A stretch of DNA of 22,833 nucleotides from positions 1 to 22,833 of the forward strand of contig CAMPKU010000037.1 in assembly GCA_946887385.1 (NCBI GenBank). The letters run 5' to 3'. Below, one piece after another: positions 15,852-22,833 of the stretch. The first letter of the stretch is position 1. Every line of letters starts with the position of its first letter. Origin of the DNA: an uncultured Gammaproteobacteria bacterium (GTDB lineage: Bacteria; Pseudomonadota; Gammaproteobacteria; Rariloculales; Rariloculaceae). Under the pieces are notes generated by a model. It did no database searches, was not told where the DNA came from, and saw only the letters and a program-made list of their open reading frames with translations. The position numbers were made by a program, and so were the translations under genes.

Positions 15852-17096
15852 ATGGAGACGAAGGAACGCGAGGCGTTGCTGGCGGCGCTGCTCGACGGCC
15901 GCCTGCCGGACCGCAACGGCCGCTTCGGGCCGTTCGGCGGGCGCTATGTGCCCGAGACGTTGATGCCGGCGCTCGCACGGCTCATGCACGGCGTGGAGCA
16001 GATCTTGCCGTCGGCCGAGTTTCAGGCCGCGCTCGCGCGCGAGCTCAAAGGCTGGATCGGCCGTCCCACGGCGTTGACGCACGCCCCCACGCTCGGCAAA
16101 CGCTGGGGGGCCGACGTGTGGCTGAAGCGCGAAGACCTCGCGCATACGGGCGCGCACAAGATCAACAACGGCATCGGCCAGGCGCTGCTCGCCAAAGCGC
16201 TGGGTGCGACGCGCGTGGTGGCCGAGACGGGTGCCGGCCAGCACGGCGTGGCATCGGCGGCGGCCTGCGCGCGCGTCGGCTTACCCTGCACCGTGTACAT
16301 GGGCGAGATCGACGTCGCCCGGCAAGCGCCGAACGTCGACCGCATGCGCCGTTTCGGCGCTACCGTAGTGCCCGTCAAATCCGGCGACCGCACGCTGCGC
16401 GCGGCCATCGACGAGGCGATTCGCGATTGGGTGTCCGACCCCGTGGGCACGTACTACTTGCTCGGCTCCGCGATCGGCCCGCATCCGTACCCGTATCTCG
16501 TGCGGCAGCTCCAGGCCGTGATCGGCCGCGAAGCGCGCGCGCAGATGCTCGCCGAGGCCGGCGGCTTGCCGGACGCCGTGTTCGCCTGCGTGGGCGGCGG
16601 CTCGAACGCGATCGGGATCTTTCACGGCTTTCTGGCCGACCGCGCCGTGAAGCTCTTCGGGATCGAGGCCGGCGGCCGCAGTGCTTCGCTCGGCGAGCAC
16701 GCGGCCACGCTGTCGTACGGCAAGCCCGGCGTGCTGCACGGCACGCACACGATGCTGCTGTACGACAACGACGGCCAGATTCAGGAGACGCACTCCATTT
16801 CCGCGGGCCTCGACTATCCCGGCGTGGGCCCCGAGCACGCGCTGCTGCAAGCCATCGGCCGCGTGGAGTACGTGACGGCGAGCGACGACGAGACGCTGGC
16901 CTCGCTCGAAGAGCTTTGCGCAACCGAGGGCATCCTACCCGCGCTCGAGAGCTCGCATGCGCTCGCCGGCGCGAAACGCTGGGCCGCCGGCAACCCGGGC
17001 GCTCGGCTCCTGATCGGCCTCTCGGGGCGCGGCGACAAAGACATGCCGATTCTCGCGAACTACCCCCGCGCGGAGCTCAAAGATGCAGCCGCATGA
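15852..17096 (+). CDS. trpB: Tryptophan synthase beta chain
   Basis: PLP enzyme of 414 residues that joins indole and serine. The PLP lysine is Lys103 in HTGAHKINN; the catalytic Glu125 lies in AETGAGQHGVA; GGGSNAIG binds the cofactor phosphate. The N-terminal FGPFGGRYVPETLMPAL is classic for TrpB1. Indole is received through a tunnel from TrpA, so the two genes are expected side by side, and here they overlap by 14 bases (17083-17096). The start follows the trpF stop by 4 bases. Confidence 0.96.
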   Translation: METKEREALLAALLDGRLPDRNGRFGPFGGRYVPETLMPALARLMHGVEQILPSAEFQAALARELKGWIGRPTALTHAPTLGKRWGADVWLKREDLAHTGAHKINNGIGQALLAKALGATRVVAETGAGQHGVASAAACARVGLPCTVYMGEIDVARQAPNVDRMRRFGATVVPVKSGDRTLRAAIDEAIRDWVSDPVGTYYLLGSAIGPHPYPYLVRQLQAVIGREARAQMLAEAGGLPDAVFACVGGGSNAIGIFHGFLADRAVKLFGIEAGGRSASLGEHAATLSYGKPGVLHGTHTMLLYDNDGQIQETHSISAGLDYPGVGPEHALLQAIGRVEYVTASDDETLASLEELCATEGILPALESSHALAGAKRWAAGNPGARLLIGLSGRGDKDMPILANYPRAELKDAAA

Positions 17097-17853
17097 CCGC
17101 ATTCGCGCCGCGCTCGCGCGCGACCTGCACGCAGGCGCTCGGCCGGCGTTGATCGCGTACGTCACGGCGGGCTTCCCCGAGCGCAGCGAATTTCTCGCCG
17201 TGCTGCGCGCCGTCGCGAGCGCCTCCGATGCCGTCGAAATCGGCGTGCCGTTCTCGGATCCCATGGCCGACGGCATCACGATCCAGCGCTCGAGCCAGCA
17301 CGCGATCGAGCACGGCGTGAGCCTTACGTGGATTCTCGACGAGCTGGCGCGGCGCGACTTCGAGCTGCAAGCGCCCGTGCTGCTCATGAGCTATTTGAAC
17401 CCGCTGCTCGCGTTCGGCTACAACGCGCTCGCCGCGCGCGCGGCCGAGGTGGGCGTGAGCGGCTTCATCGTGCCCGACTTGCCGTATGAGGAGAGCGCGC
17501 CGCTCGCGGCCGCGCTGGCGCCGCACGGCTTGGCGCTCGTGCAAATGGTGACGCCTGCCACGCCGCCGGAGCGCCTGGCGCGGTTGTTGGCGGCCAGCCA
17601 GGGGTTCGTCTACGCCGTAACGCGCGCCGGCGTCACCGGCAACTTCGCGTTGCCGCCGGAGACGGCGCAGTATTTGGCAGCCGTCAAGGCGGCATCGGCT
17701 TTGCCCGTGTGCGCCGGCTTCGGCGTGCGGCGCGCCGAGCAGGTGGCCCTGCTCGGCCGGCACGCCGACGGCGTGGTGGTGGGCTCGGCGCTCGTCGAGG
17801 TGCTCGAGAGCCGTGCCGACCCGGCCGAATTCTTGCGGTCGTTGCGTCCCTGA
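17083..17853 (+). CDS. trpA: Tryptophan synthase alpha chain
   Basis: TIM-barrel subunit of 256 residues that cleaves indole-3-glycerol phosphate to indole. The catalytic acids are Glu52 (VEIGVPFSDP) and Asp63 (MADGITIQ). The YLNPLLAFG segment, GFIVPDLPYEE, and YAVTRAGVTG (phosphate loop) are in order. It starts inside trpB with GGAG a short distance upstream, so its translation is probably coupled to trpB. It is the last enzyme gene of the operon. No intrinsic terminator is visible in the 20 bases before the next gene, so the transcript may continue. Confidence 0.95.
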   Translation: MQPHDRIRAALARDLHAGARPALIAYVTAGFPERSEFLAVLRAVASASDAVEIGVPFSDPMADGITIQRSSQHAIEHGVSLTWILDELARRDFELQAPVLLMSYLNPLLAFGYNALAARAAEVGVSGFIVPDLPYEESAPLAAALAPHGLALVQMVTPATPPERLARLLAASQGFVYAVTRAGVTGNFALPPETAQYLAAVKAASALPVCAGFGVRRAEQVALLGRHADGVVVGSALVEVLESRADPAEFLRSLRP

Positions 17854-17873
17854 CGCGTGAGGGCCCTTAGCGT

Positions 17874-18200
17874 ATGAAGCGAGTTTGGAGCGGAGGCTCT
17901 CTGCCCGACGCCGCGCACTTCAAGAACCTGCTCGAGCAGGCCGGCATCGCGTGTCTCCTGAAGAACGTCGAGCTCGGCGGCGGCATCGGCGATCTGCCCG
18001 TGTTCGACGCCGCGCCGCAGATCTGGGTGCTGAATGACGCCGACGCGGCCCGCGCCGCGAAGCTCCTGCACGACGACGCGCGGCCGACCCCGCGTGGCGC
18101 GCTCTGGCAGTGCCCGCGCTGCGGCGAGGACAACGAGGCGCAGTTCGCCGTGTGCTTCAACTGTGGCAGCCCCGACGGCCGGCCCGCGGAGCCGGATTAG
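17874..18200 (+). CDS. DUF2007 domain protein with C-terminal zinc ribbon
   Basis: Protein of 108 residues. The first 70 residues (MKRVWSG, the FKNLLEQAGIACLLKN segment, PQIWVLNDADAARAAKLL) match the DUF2007 fold, described as a putative signal-transducing domain related to GlnB-like ferredoxin folds. A linker leads to WQCPRCGEDNEAQFAVCFNCG with Cys80, 83, 94 and 97, a four-cysteine zinc ribbon resembling RanBP2-type fingers. Function is unknown. It lies 20 bases after trpA with no terminator between, so it may be read through from the trp promoter. There is no evidence that it acts in tryptophan synthesis. Confidence 0.82.
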   Translation: MKRVWSGGSLPDAAHFKNLLEQAGIACLLKNVELGGGIGDLPVFDAAPQIWVLNDADAARAAKLLHDDARPTPRGALWQCPRCGEDNEAQFAVCFNCGSPDGRPAEPD

Positions 18201-18201
18201 C

Positions 18202-19158
18202 GTGCGCTGGCTCGATCGCCTGCTGCTGGTGTGCGCGGCGCTCGTCGCCGTGGCCAGCGTGTTGCCGCTCGGCGCGCGGCTCTCTTGGGTGCTCGAGCTC
18301 AGCACGCATTTCAGGGTGCAGTACCTGGTCGTGACGGCCGTGCTGCTCGCGCTGTTGGCTCTGCGGCGCCGCTGGCTGGGCTGCGCCGTGCTCGTCGCAG
18401 CCGGCGCCGTGAGCGCGGTGCCCGTGCTGCCGTATTTACCGCTGGTGCGCGCGCAGCCGTCGGCCGCGGTCGCGCTCGCGGCGCCGATCAAAGTGCTCAC
18501 GGTCAACGTGTCGTTCCGGCAGTTCTCGGCGCGGCGGCTCATCGAGATCGTGCGCGACGCCGATCCCGACGTCGTCATCGTGCAGGAGCTCACGCCGCAC
18601 GCCCATAGCGTGCTCGCGGATCTCGACACCACGTTCCCCTACAGCCGCAAGTTTCCGGCCGACGGCCCCACGGGCATCGGCGTATGGTCGCGCCACACGC
18701 TCGAGTCGAGCGCCACGTTCGCGCTCGGCCGCGCGCCGGCCATTCAAGCGCGCGTGCAGGCACCGTCCGGCACGTTCACGGTGATCGGCGTGCACTTGCG
18801 AGCCCCGACCACGCCGCGGCGCGCGGCCGCGCGCAATCAAGAGCTGCGCCAGCTCGCCGCGCGCAGCGCCGCGACCGCTGAGCCGCTGGTGGTGGCCGGC
18901 GACTTCAACGTCTCGCCCTACTCGCCGTATTTCGCCGACTGGCTCGCTGCGAGCGGCCTCACGGACACGCGCCGCGGCCGCACGCTGAGCGTGAGCTGGC
19001 CGACCACGTTGCCTTGGCTCGGCATCCCCATCGATCATGTTGCCGTGAACTCGGGCTTCGACATTCTTTCGCACCGCCGCTTGCCGAACTTCGAGTCGGA
19101 TCATTACGGCGTGCTCGTCGAGCTCGCGCTGCGCGCGCCGGGCGGGAAACCGCCATGA
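18202..19158 (+). CDS. Membrane-anchored endonuclease/exonuclease/phosphatase (EEP) family protein, YafD-like
   Basis: Protein of 318 residues. Three N-terminal membrane segments (about 7-24, 39-55 and 59-80) are followed by an EEP domain from residue 97. Metal and catalytic residues of the superfamily are visible: Asn102 (LTVNVS), Glu129 (VIVQE), His198 (GVHL), Asp234 and Asn236 (AGDFN), Asp278 (IDHV), and Asp300-His301 (SDHYG). The domain is probably periplasmic or at the membrane face, hydrolysing a phosphodiester or phosphate monoester; the substrate is unknown. I use GTG 18202 because it follows the DUF2007 stop by one base and retains the first membrane segment. The stop overlaps the next start as ATGA. 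Confidence 0.83.
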   Translation: MRWLDRLLLVCAALVAVASVLPLGARLSWVLELSTHFRVQYLVVTAVLLALLALRRRWLGCAVLVAAGAVSAVPVLPYLPLVRAQPSAAVALAAPIKVLTVNVSFRQFSARRLIEIVRDADPDVVIVQELTPHAHSVLADLDTTFPYSRKFPADGPTGIGVWSRHTLESSATFALGRAPAIQARVQAPSGTFTVIGVHLRAPTTPRRAAARNQELRQLAARSAATAEPLVVAGDFNVSPYSPYFADWLAASGLTDTRRGRTLSVSWPTTLPWLGIPIDHVAVNSGFDILSHRRLPNFESDHYGVLVELALRAPGGKPP

Positions 19159-19901
19159 GCGGCGAGCCCACGGCCTGCGTGCTGATCATCGGCAACGAGA
19201 TCTTGTCCGGCAAAACGCAGGACACCAATCTGCAATTCCTCGGGTTCGAGCTGGCCAAGCTCGGCATCCGTCTCGCCGAGGGACGCGTCGTGCGCGACGA
19301 GCCGGCGGCGATCGTGCGGCACTTGAACGAGGCCCGCCGCGAATTCACTTACGTGTTTACGACCGGCGGCATCGGGCCCACGCACGACGACATCACGGCC
19401 GAGTGCGTGGCGCTGGCGTTCGGCGTGCCGCTCGAGCTCAATGCGGACGCTGTCGAGCGCTTGCAGCGCGGCGGCCGGCCGCTGAACGAGGCCCGCCTGA
19501 AGATGGCGCGCATCCCGCGCGGCGCCGAGCTCGTGGACAATTCCGTGAGCAATGCGCCCGGCTTCAAGATCGAGAACGTGTTCGTGCTCGCAGGCATTCC
19601 GAGCATCGCGCGCGCCATGTTTGCGAGCGCCGTGCCGCTGCTCGTGCGTGGCTCTCCGATCCTGTCGGCGAGCGTGGACGCCTACTTGCGCGAGGGCGAC
19701 TTCGCGGAAGCGCTCGAGCGCATTCAGCAGCGCCATCCCGCCGTCGAGATCGGCAGCTACCCGTTCAATCGCGACGGCCGCCTCGGCGCCACCCTCGTTG
19801 CGCGCGGCACGGACCGCGCACTGCTCGCCAAAGTGGCCGACGAGATCGCGGCGGCGATCGAAGCGCTCGGCGGCGAGACGCAGCGCGTGAGCGCCCCTTG
19901 A
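19155..19901 (+). CDS. CinA-like molybdopterin-binding domain protein (COG1058)
   Basis: Protein of 248 residues with the MoCF/MoaB-like fold of the CinA N-terminal half. GNEILSGKTQDTNLQFLG is at 13-30, FTTGGIGPTHDDIT at 68-81, and the SNAPGFKIENVFVLAGIP segment around 135-150. The C-terminal nicotinamide-mononucleotide deamidase domain of full-length CinA is absent, as in stand-alone COG1058 proteins. Those are annotated as molybdopterin-binding or competence-damage inducible, without a firm role. It is coupled by ATGA overlap to the EEP gene. A GC-rich inverted repeat spans its stop codon (near 19891-19907) but lacks a T-run. Confidence 0.85.
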   Translation: MSGEPTACVLIIGNEILSGKTQDTNLQFLGFELAKLGIRLAEGRVVRDEPAAIVRHLNEARREFTYVFTTGGIGPTHDDITAECVALAFGVPLELNADAVERLQRGGRPLNEARLKMARIPRGAELVDNSVSNAPGFKIENVFVLAGIPSIARAMFASAVPLLVRGSPILSASVDAYLREGDFAEALERIQQRHPAVEIGSYPFNRDGRLGATLVARGTDRALLAKVADEIAAAIEALGGETQRVSAP

Positions 19902-19981
19902 GGGCGCGCCAGAATTGATCAGAATTCACCGCTAAGCGGCCACGTTTCGCCGCTTTGGCGGCCGCAACCGAGCGCTGAATG

Positions 19982-20009
19982 GCTCCTCGAGACAACCCTC
20001 GAGAGGAGC
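19982..20009 (+). promoter_or_regulatory. Hairpin sequestering the ribosome binding site of the sortase substrate gene
   Basis: GCTCCT (19982-19987) pairs with AGGAGC (20004-20009), and CGAG (19988-19991) with CTCG (19998-20001), leaving a 2-base bulge and a 6-base loop. The Shine-Dalgarno AGGAG (20004-20008), 6 bases before the ATG at 20015, is entirely inside the stem. Such a structure can limit translation until melted or bound. Function is inference. Confidence 0.5.
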
Positions 20010-20014
20010 GATCG

Positions 20015-22189
20015 ATGCGCAGGCTCAAAGTTCTCTGGCGAAGCGCGCGCTCGCCGCGCGCGCTCGACGAGCTGCAAACGTGGGCCAGCGTGCTGCTCAC
20101 GCTCGGCGCGGCACTGCTGCTCTATGCCACGCTGACGGCGCAGGCCGCGCATGGGGCCGAATTCCCGCGCGACGTAGGCGCGCCGACGCTGCTGTTCCAG
20201 ACACCAGGCGGCACCCCCGCGGCGGCGGCACCGCTCGACACGGATCTGCGGATCTCCGTGGTGGGCGTGGTCGCGCGCGTGCGCGTAGCGCAGCGCTTCC
20301 GCAACACGGGCGCGGAGTACGTCGAGGCCGTCTACGTGCTGCCCATGCCCGACGACGCGGCCGTCGACCGGCTGCTGATGAAAGTCGGCGAGCGCGTGAT
20401 CGAGGGCGAGATCCACGAGCGCCAGAAGGCGGAGCGCATCTACGGCGAAGCGCGCTCGGCCGGGCAGCGTGCGAGCTTGGTGCGGCAGACCAGCGCGAAT
20501 CTGTTCACCACGGCCGTGGCCAACATCGCGCCCGGCGAGACGATCGACATCACGATCGAGTATCTGCAAACCGCGCGCTACGACGCCGGCGAATTCAGCT
20601 TGCGCGTACCGCTGACGTTCACGCCGCGCTACGGCGCGCCCGACACGCCCGAAGGCGTCGCTACGCCGACATCGCCGGTCGTGCCCGCGGCACCCGGATT
20701 CGAATCGGCAATGGCGGCCGGCGCGCGCAGCACCCCGTCGCACGAAGCGTTCGTGCACGCGGTGCTCGCGCCCGGCATGCCACTGAAGTGGGTCGGCAGC
20801 CGAACGCATGCGCTCACTTCCGTGCACCAGGAAGGCCCGGCGTGGACCGCGGCGAGCGCCGGCAAGCCGGTGGACAACGGCGCCGCAGCCGCGGGGCTTC
20901 TCGTGCGCCCGCCGCCGGCCGACTTGTACGTGCTCGATACGACAGCGCCGCGCGTGCCCATGGACCGCGATCTCGTGATCGCGTGGCGCCCGCTCATCGG
21001 CGTGACACCGGCGATCGCGGCCCTCACCGAAACCGTGGGCGACACGACCTATGCGCTGCTGATGATCCTGCCGCCGGCGCCGGCGCATGCGGGCCGCTCG
21101 CAGCCGCGCGAGCAGATTTTCGTCATCGACACGTCGGGCTCGATGGGCGGGCAGTCGCTCGTGCAAGCCAAGGCGGCGCTCACGGATGCGCTCGGCCGGC
21201 TTCGCAGCGGCGACCGCTTCAACGTGATTCAGTTCAACTCGACGACCACGAGTCTCTACGCGCAGCCCGTGGATTTCTCGCCGGCGACCTATGCGCAAGC
21301 CCTCGCCTACGTCGGCGCGCTGGCGGCGGACGGCGGCACGGAGATCGGCGCAGCGATCGACGCCGCGCTTTCGCAGCCCACCACGCAGGGATACTTGCGC
21401 CAGCTCGTCTTCCTCACCGACGGCGCCGTGAGCGCCGAGACGGCGCTCTTCACGGCCATCGAGCAACGGCTCGGCGACGCACGGTTGTTTACGATCGGCA
21501 TTGGCTCCGCACCGAACTCGTACTTCATGCGCAAGGCGGCGCAATTCGGCCGCGGCACGTACACGCACATCGGCAACACGGCCGAAGTCAGCGAGAAGAT
21601 GACGGCGCTCTTCGCGAAGCTCGAGCACGTCGCCTTGAGCGACGTGGTCGTCGACTGGCCCGACGCAACGGAGCTCTATCCGCCGGCGATACCCGACGTC
21701 TACGCCGGCGAGCCGCTCGTGCTCACCGCGAGCTTCCCCGCGACGCCGGACCGGCCGTTGCGCGCGACGGCATTCGGCCAAGCGGCCGGCCAGCCGTGGC
21801 GGGAAACCGTGGCCGGCCACTCGAGCGAGCTGCGCGGCATCGCGGCGCTCTGGGCGCGGCGCAAGATCGAGCACCTGATCGACAGCCGCGTGACGGGCGT
21901 CGACGAGGCGTTGATCCGCACGCTCGTCGTCGACACGGCGCTCGAGCATCACCTCGTGAGCCCCTACACGAGCCTCGTCGCCGTCGACAAGACGCCGGCG
22001 CGTTCGGCCGCAGCGGCGCTCGAGCGCCGCAACATCGCCAACGCCGTGCCCGCCGGCGCGCAGTTCGCGCTTGCGCTGCCGCAGACGGCGACGCCGGCAG
22101 CGCTGCTCAGATGGCTCGGTGCGCTCGTGCTCCTTGTGGCGGTTTCACTGCGGCTGCTGAGTCCGCGGGTTCGGAGGAGAGCGTCATGA
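20015..22189 (+). CDS. VIT/VWA surface protein, dedicated class GN sortase substrate (marine proteobacterial sortase target type)
   Basis: Protein of 724 residues. A membrane or signal segment spans about 24-42 after an Arg-rich start. A VIT domain follows at roughly 70-190, with YVLPMPDDAAVDRLLM and an HERQKAERIYGEARSAGQRASLV helix. A VWA domain starts near 367 with the MIDAS motif DTSGSMGG (Asp372, Ser374, Ser376). The C-terminus is a sorting signal: LPQTA at 688-692, a hydrophobic helix, then RVRRRAS. The class GN sortase next to it should cleave at this site and attach or release the protein in the envelope. Ligand and role are unknown; VWA domains usually bind proteins. ATG 20015 is chosen over ATG 19979 because AGGAG precedes it by 6 bases. 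The stop overlaps the sortase start (ATGA). Confidence 0.92.
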   Translation: MRRLKVLWRSARSPRALDELQTWASVLLTLGAALLLYATLTAQAAHGAEFPRDVGAPTLLFQTPGGTPAAAAPLDTDLRISVVGVVARVRVAQRFRNTGAEYVEAVYVLPMPDDAAVDRLLMKVGERVIEGEIHERQKAERIYGEARSAGQRASLVRQTSANLFTTAVANIAPGETIDITIEYLQTARYDAGEFSLRVPLTFTPRYGAPDTPEGVATPTSPVVPAAPGFESAMAAGARSTPSHEAFVHAVLAPGMPLKWVGSRTHALTSVHQEGPAWTAASAGKPVDNGAAAAGLLVRPPPADLYVLDTTAPRVPMDRDLVIAWRPLIGVTPAIAALTETVGDTTYALLMILPPAPAHAGRSQPREQIFVIDTSGSMGGQSLVQAKAALTDALGRLRSGDRFNVIQFNSTTTSLYAQPVDFSPATYAQALAYVGALAADGGTEIGAAIDAALSQPTTQGYLRQLVFLTDGAVSAETALFTAIEQRLGDARLFTIGIGSAPNSYFMRKAAQFGRGTYTHIGNTAEVSEKMTALFAKLEHVALSDVVVDWPDATELYPPAIPDVYAGEPLVLTASFPATPDRPLRATAFGQAAGQPWRETVAGHSSELRGIAALWARRKIEHLIDSRVTGVDEALIRTLVVDTALEHHLVSPYTSLVAVDKTPARSAAAALERRNIANAVPAGAQFALALPQTATPAALLRWLGALVLLVAVSLRLLSPRVRRRAS

Positions 22190-22833
22190 GAAGAGCGTGG
22201 AGCGGGGCGCTGCCCGTGACCGTGACGTTGCCCTTGAGTTTGGAGCACCGCCCGCGCGTGCGCCAACGCCGCCGGCGACGCATTACGATCGGCGCGCTGA
22301 TCGCTGTAGGCGTTGCGCTGCTTGCGGCAGGGTTCTGGCTGCCGGCCAAAGCCGAGCTCGCGCAGCAGCTGTTGAATCGAGCGTGGGCGCGCACGGCGGA
22401 AGGCGACGCGGCGGCGCGGCCTTGGCCGTGGGCCGACACGCATCCGGTGGCGCGTCTCACGCTGCCCGGCGGCGCCGAGCCGCTCACGGTGCTCGCCGGC
22501 GCGTCGGGGCGCAATCTCGCGTTCGCGCCGGCGCTGCTCGACGGCAGCGCAGCGCCGGGCACGCACGGCGTGACGGTCATCGCGGGGCATCGCGATACGC
22601 ACTTTCGGCCGCTCGCGTCGCTCGCGATCGGCGATGAGCTCACGCTCGAGCGCCCCGACGGGTCGGTGTTGCGCTACGAGGTCGCGGCACTCGACGTCGT
22701 GGACAGCGAGCGCGCACAGCTTCGGCTCGACGCCGATGAGAGCATCGTTGTGCTCGTGACGTGCTGGCCGTTCGATGCCGTCGACGTGGGCGGGAGCTGG
22801 CGCTACGTCGTGACGGCGCGCCGAAGCTTCTGA
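22186..22833 (+). CDS. Class GN sortase
   Basis: Cysteine transpeptidase of 215 residues, complete to the last base of the window. A basic cytoplasmic N-terminus (RQRRRRR at 27-32) precedes a membrane helix at about 33-52, so the catalytic domain faces the periplasm. Active-site residues are His135 in VIAGHRDTHF, Cys193 in VLVTCWPF and Arg206 in SWRYVVTA. The segments PWPWADTHPVARL and LAFAPALLDGSAAPGTHG are characteristic of the proteobacterial (GN) class. GGAGGA (22172-22177) gives a strong ribosome binding site. The ATGA overlap with the VIT/VWA gene and that protein's LPQTA tail mark them as an enzyme-substrate pair. No second LPXT-type substrate is visible in the window. Confidence 0.95.
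   Translation: MRRAWSGALPVTVTLPLSLEHRPRVRQRRRRRITIGALIAVGVALLAAGFWLPAKAELAQQLLNRAWARTAEGDAAARPWPWADTHPVARLTLPGGAEPLTVLAGASGRNLAFAPALLDGSAAPGTHGVTVIAGHRDTHFRPLASLAIGDELTLERPDGSVLRYEVAALDVVDSERAQLRLDADESIVVLVTCWPFDAVDVGGSWRYVVTARRSF

Noticed and set aside
19979..20014. Earlier start for the VIT/VWA protein at ATG 19979
   Set aside because: No ribosome binding site precedes it, whereas AGGAG is ideally placed for ATG 20015.
19919..21952. Very long minus-strand open frame opposite the VIT/VWA gene
   Set aside because: Stop-free because of GC-rich codon use on the other strand; Arg-rich product with no motif, while the plus strand encodes a complete VIT-VWA-LPQTA protein.
1..22833. Mobile elements, CRISPR arrays, tRNA or rRNA genes
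   Set aside because: No transposase, integrase, spaced direct repeats, target-site duplications or cloverleaf/rRNA sequences were recognised on reading both strands.

Overview
The window is a dense, GC-rich bacterial chromosome segment. It has almost no intergenic space, many 4-base ATGA overlaps, and no tRNA, rRNA, IS element, phage gene or CRISPR array that I can see. The gene set points to a proteobacterium, most likely a gammaproteobacterium. The clues are a divergent tesA/ybbA pair as in Escherichia coli, a YcgN-type cysteine-cluster protein, YbhB, a YafD-like EEP protein, and a class GN sortase with its dedicated VIT/VWA substrate. This placement is inference; no marker gene settles it.

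Left part (1-6317): the 3' end of a DUF445 membrane protein overlaps, tail to tail, a long-chain acyl-CoA ligase (fadD-like). That ligase overlaps the end of a periplasmic thioesterase/lysophospholipase gene (tesA), and the two form a minus-strand operon. tesA diverges from a YbbA-type ABC ATPase with almost no space between the starts. A YcgN-family gene follows, convergent with a large phosphoenolpyruvate carboxylase gene whose C-terminal allosteric residue is changed.

Middle (6318-11148): divergent from ppc is a plus-strand set of an exported di-heme cytochrome c (MauG/peroxidase-like), a translationally coupled exported protein with a degenerate OmpA-like C-terminus, and a YbhB/PEBP protein. 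A convergent ABC exporter follows on the minus strand.

Tryptophan block (11149-17853): a complete, contiguous operon trpL-E-G-D-C-F-B-A encodes every step from chorismate to tryptophan. The 305-base leader holds a full ribosome-mediated attenuator: a 26-codon leader peptide with tandem Trp codons, a 1:2 hairpin, an antiterminator and a strong intrinsic terminator just before trpE. The predicted promoter sits so close that the leader mRNA could be nearly leaderless.

Right part (17874-22833): a DUF2007/zinc-ribbon protein, a membrane-anchored EEP-family phosphodiesterase and a CinA-like molybdopterin-binding-domain protein trail the trp operon. A new unit then encodes a VIT-VWA surface protein ending in LPQTA plus a membrane anchor, and the class GN sortase expected to process it. 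The Shine-Dalgarno sequence of the substrate gene lies inside a predicted hairpin.
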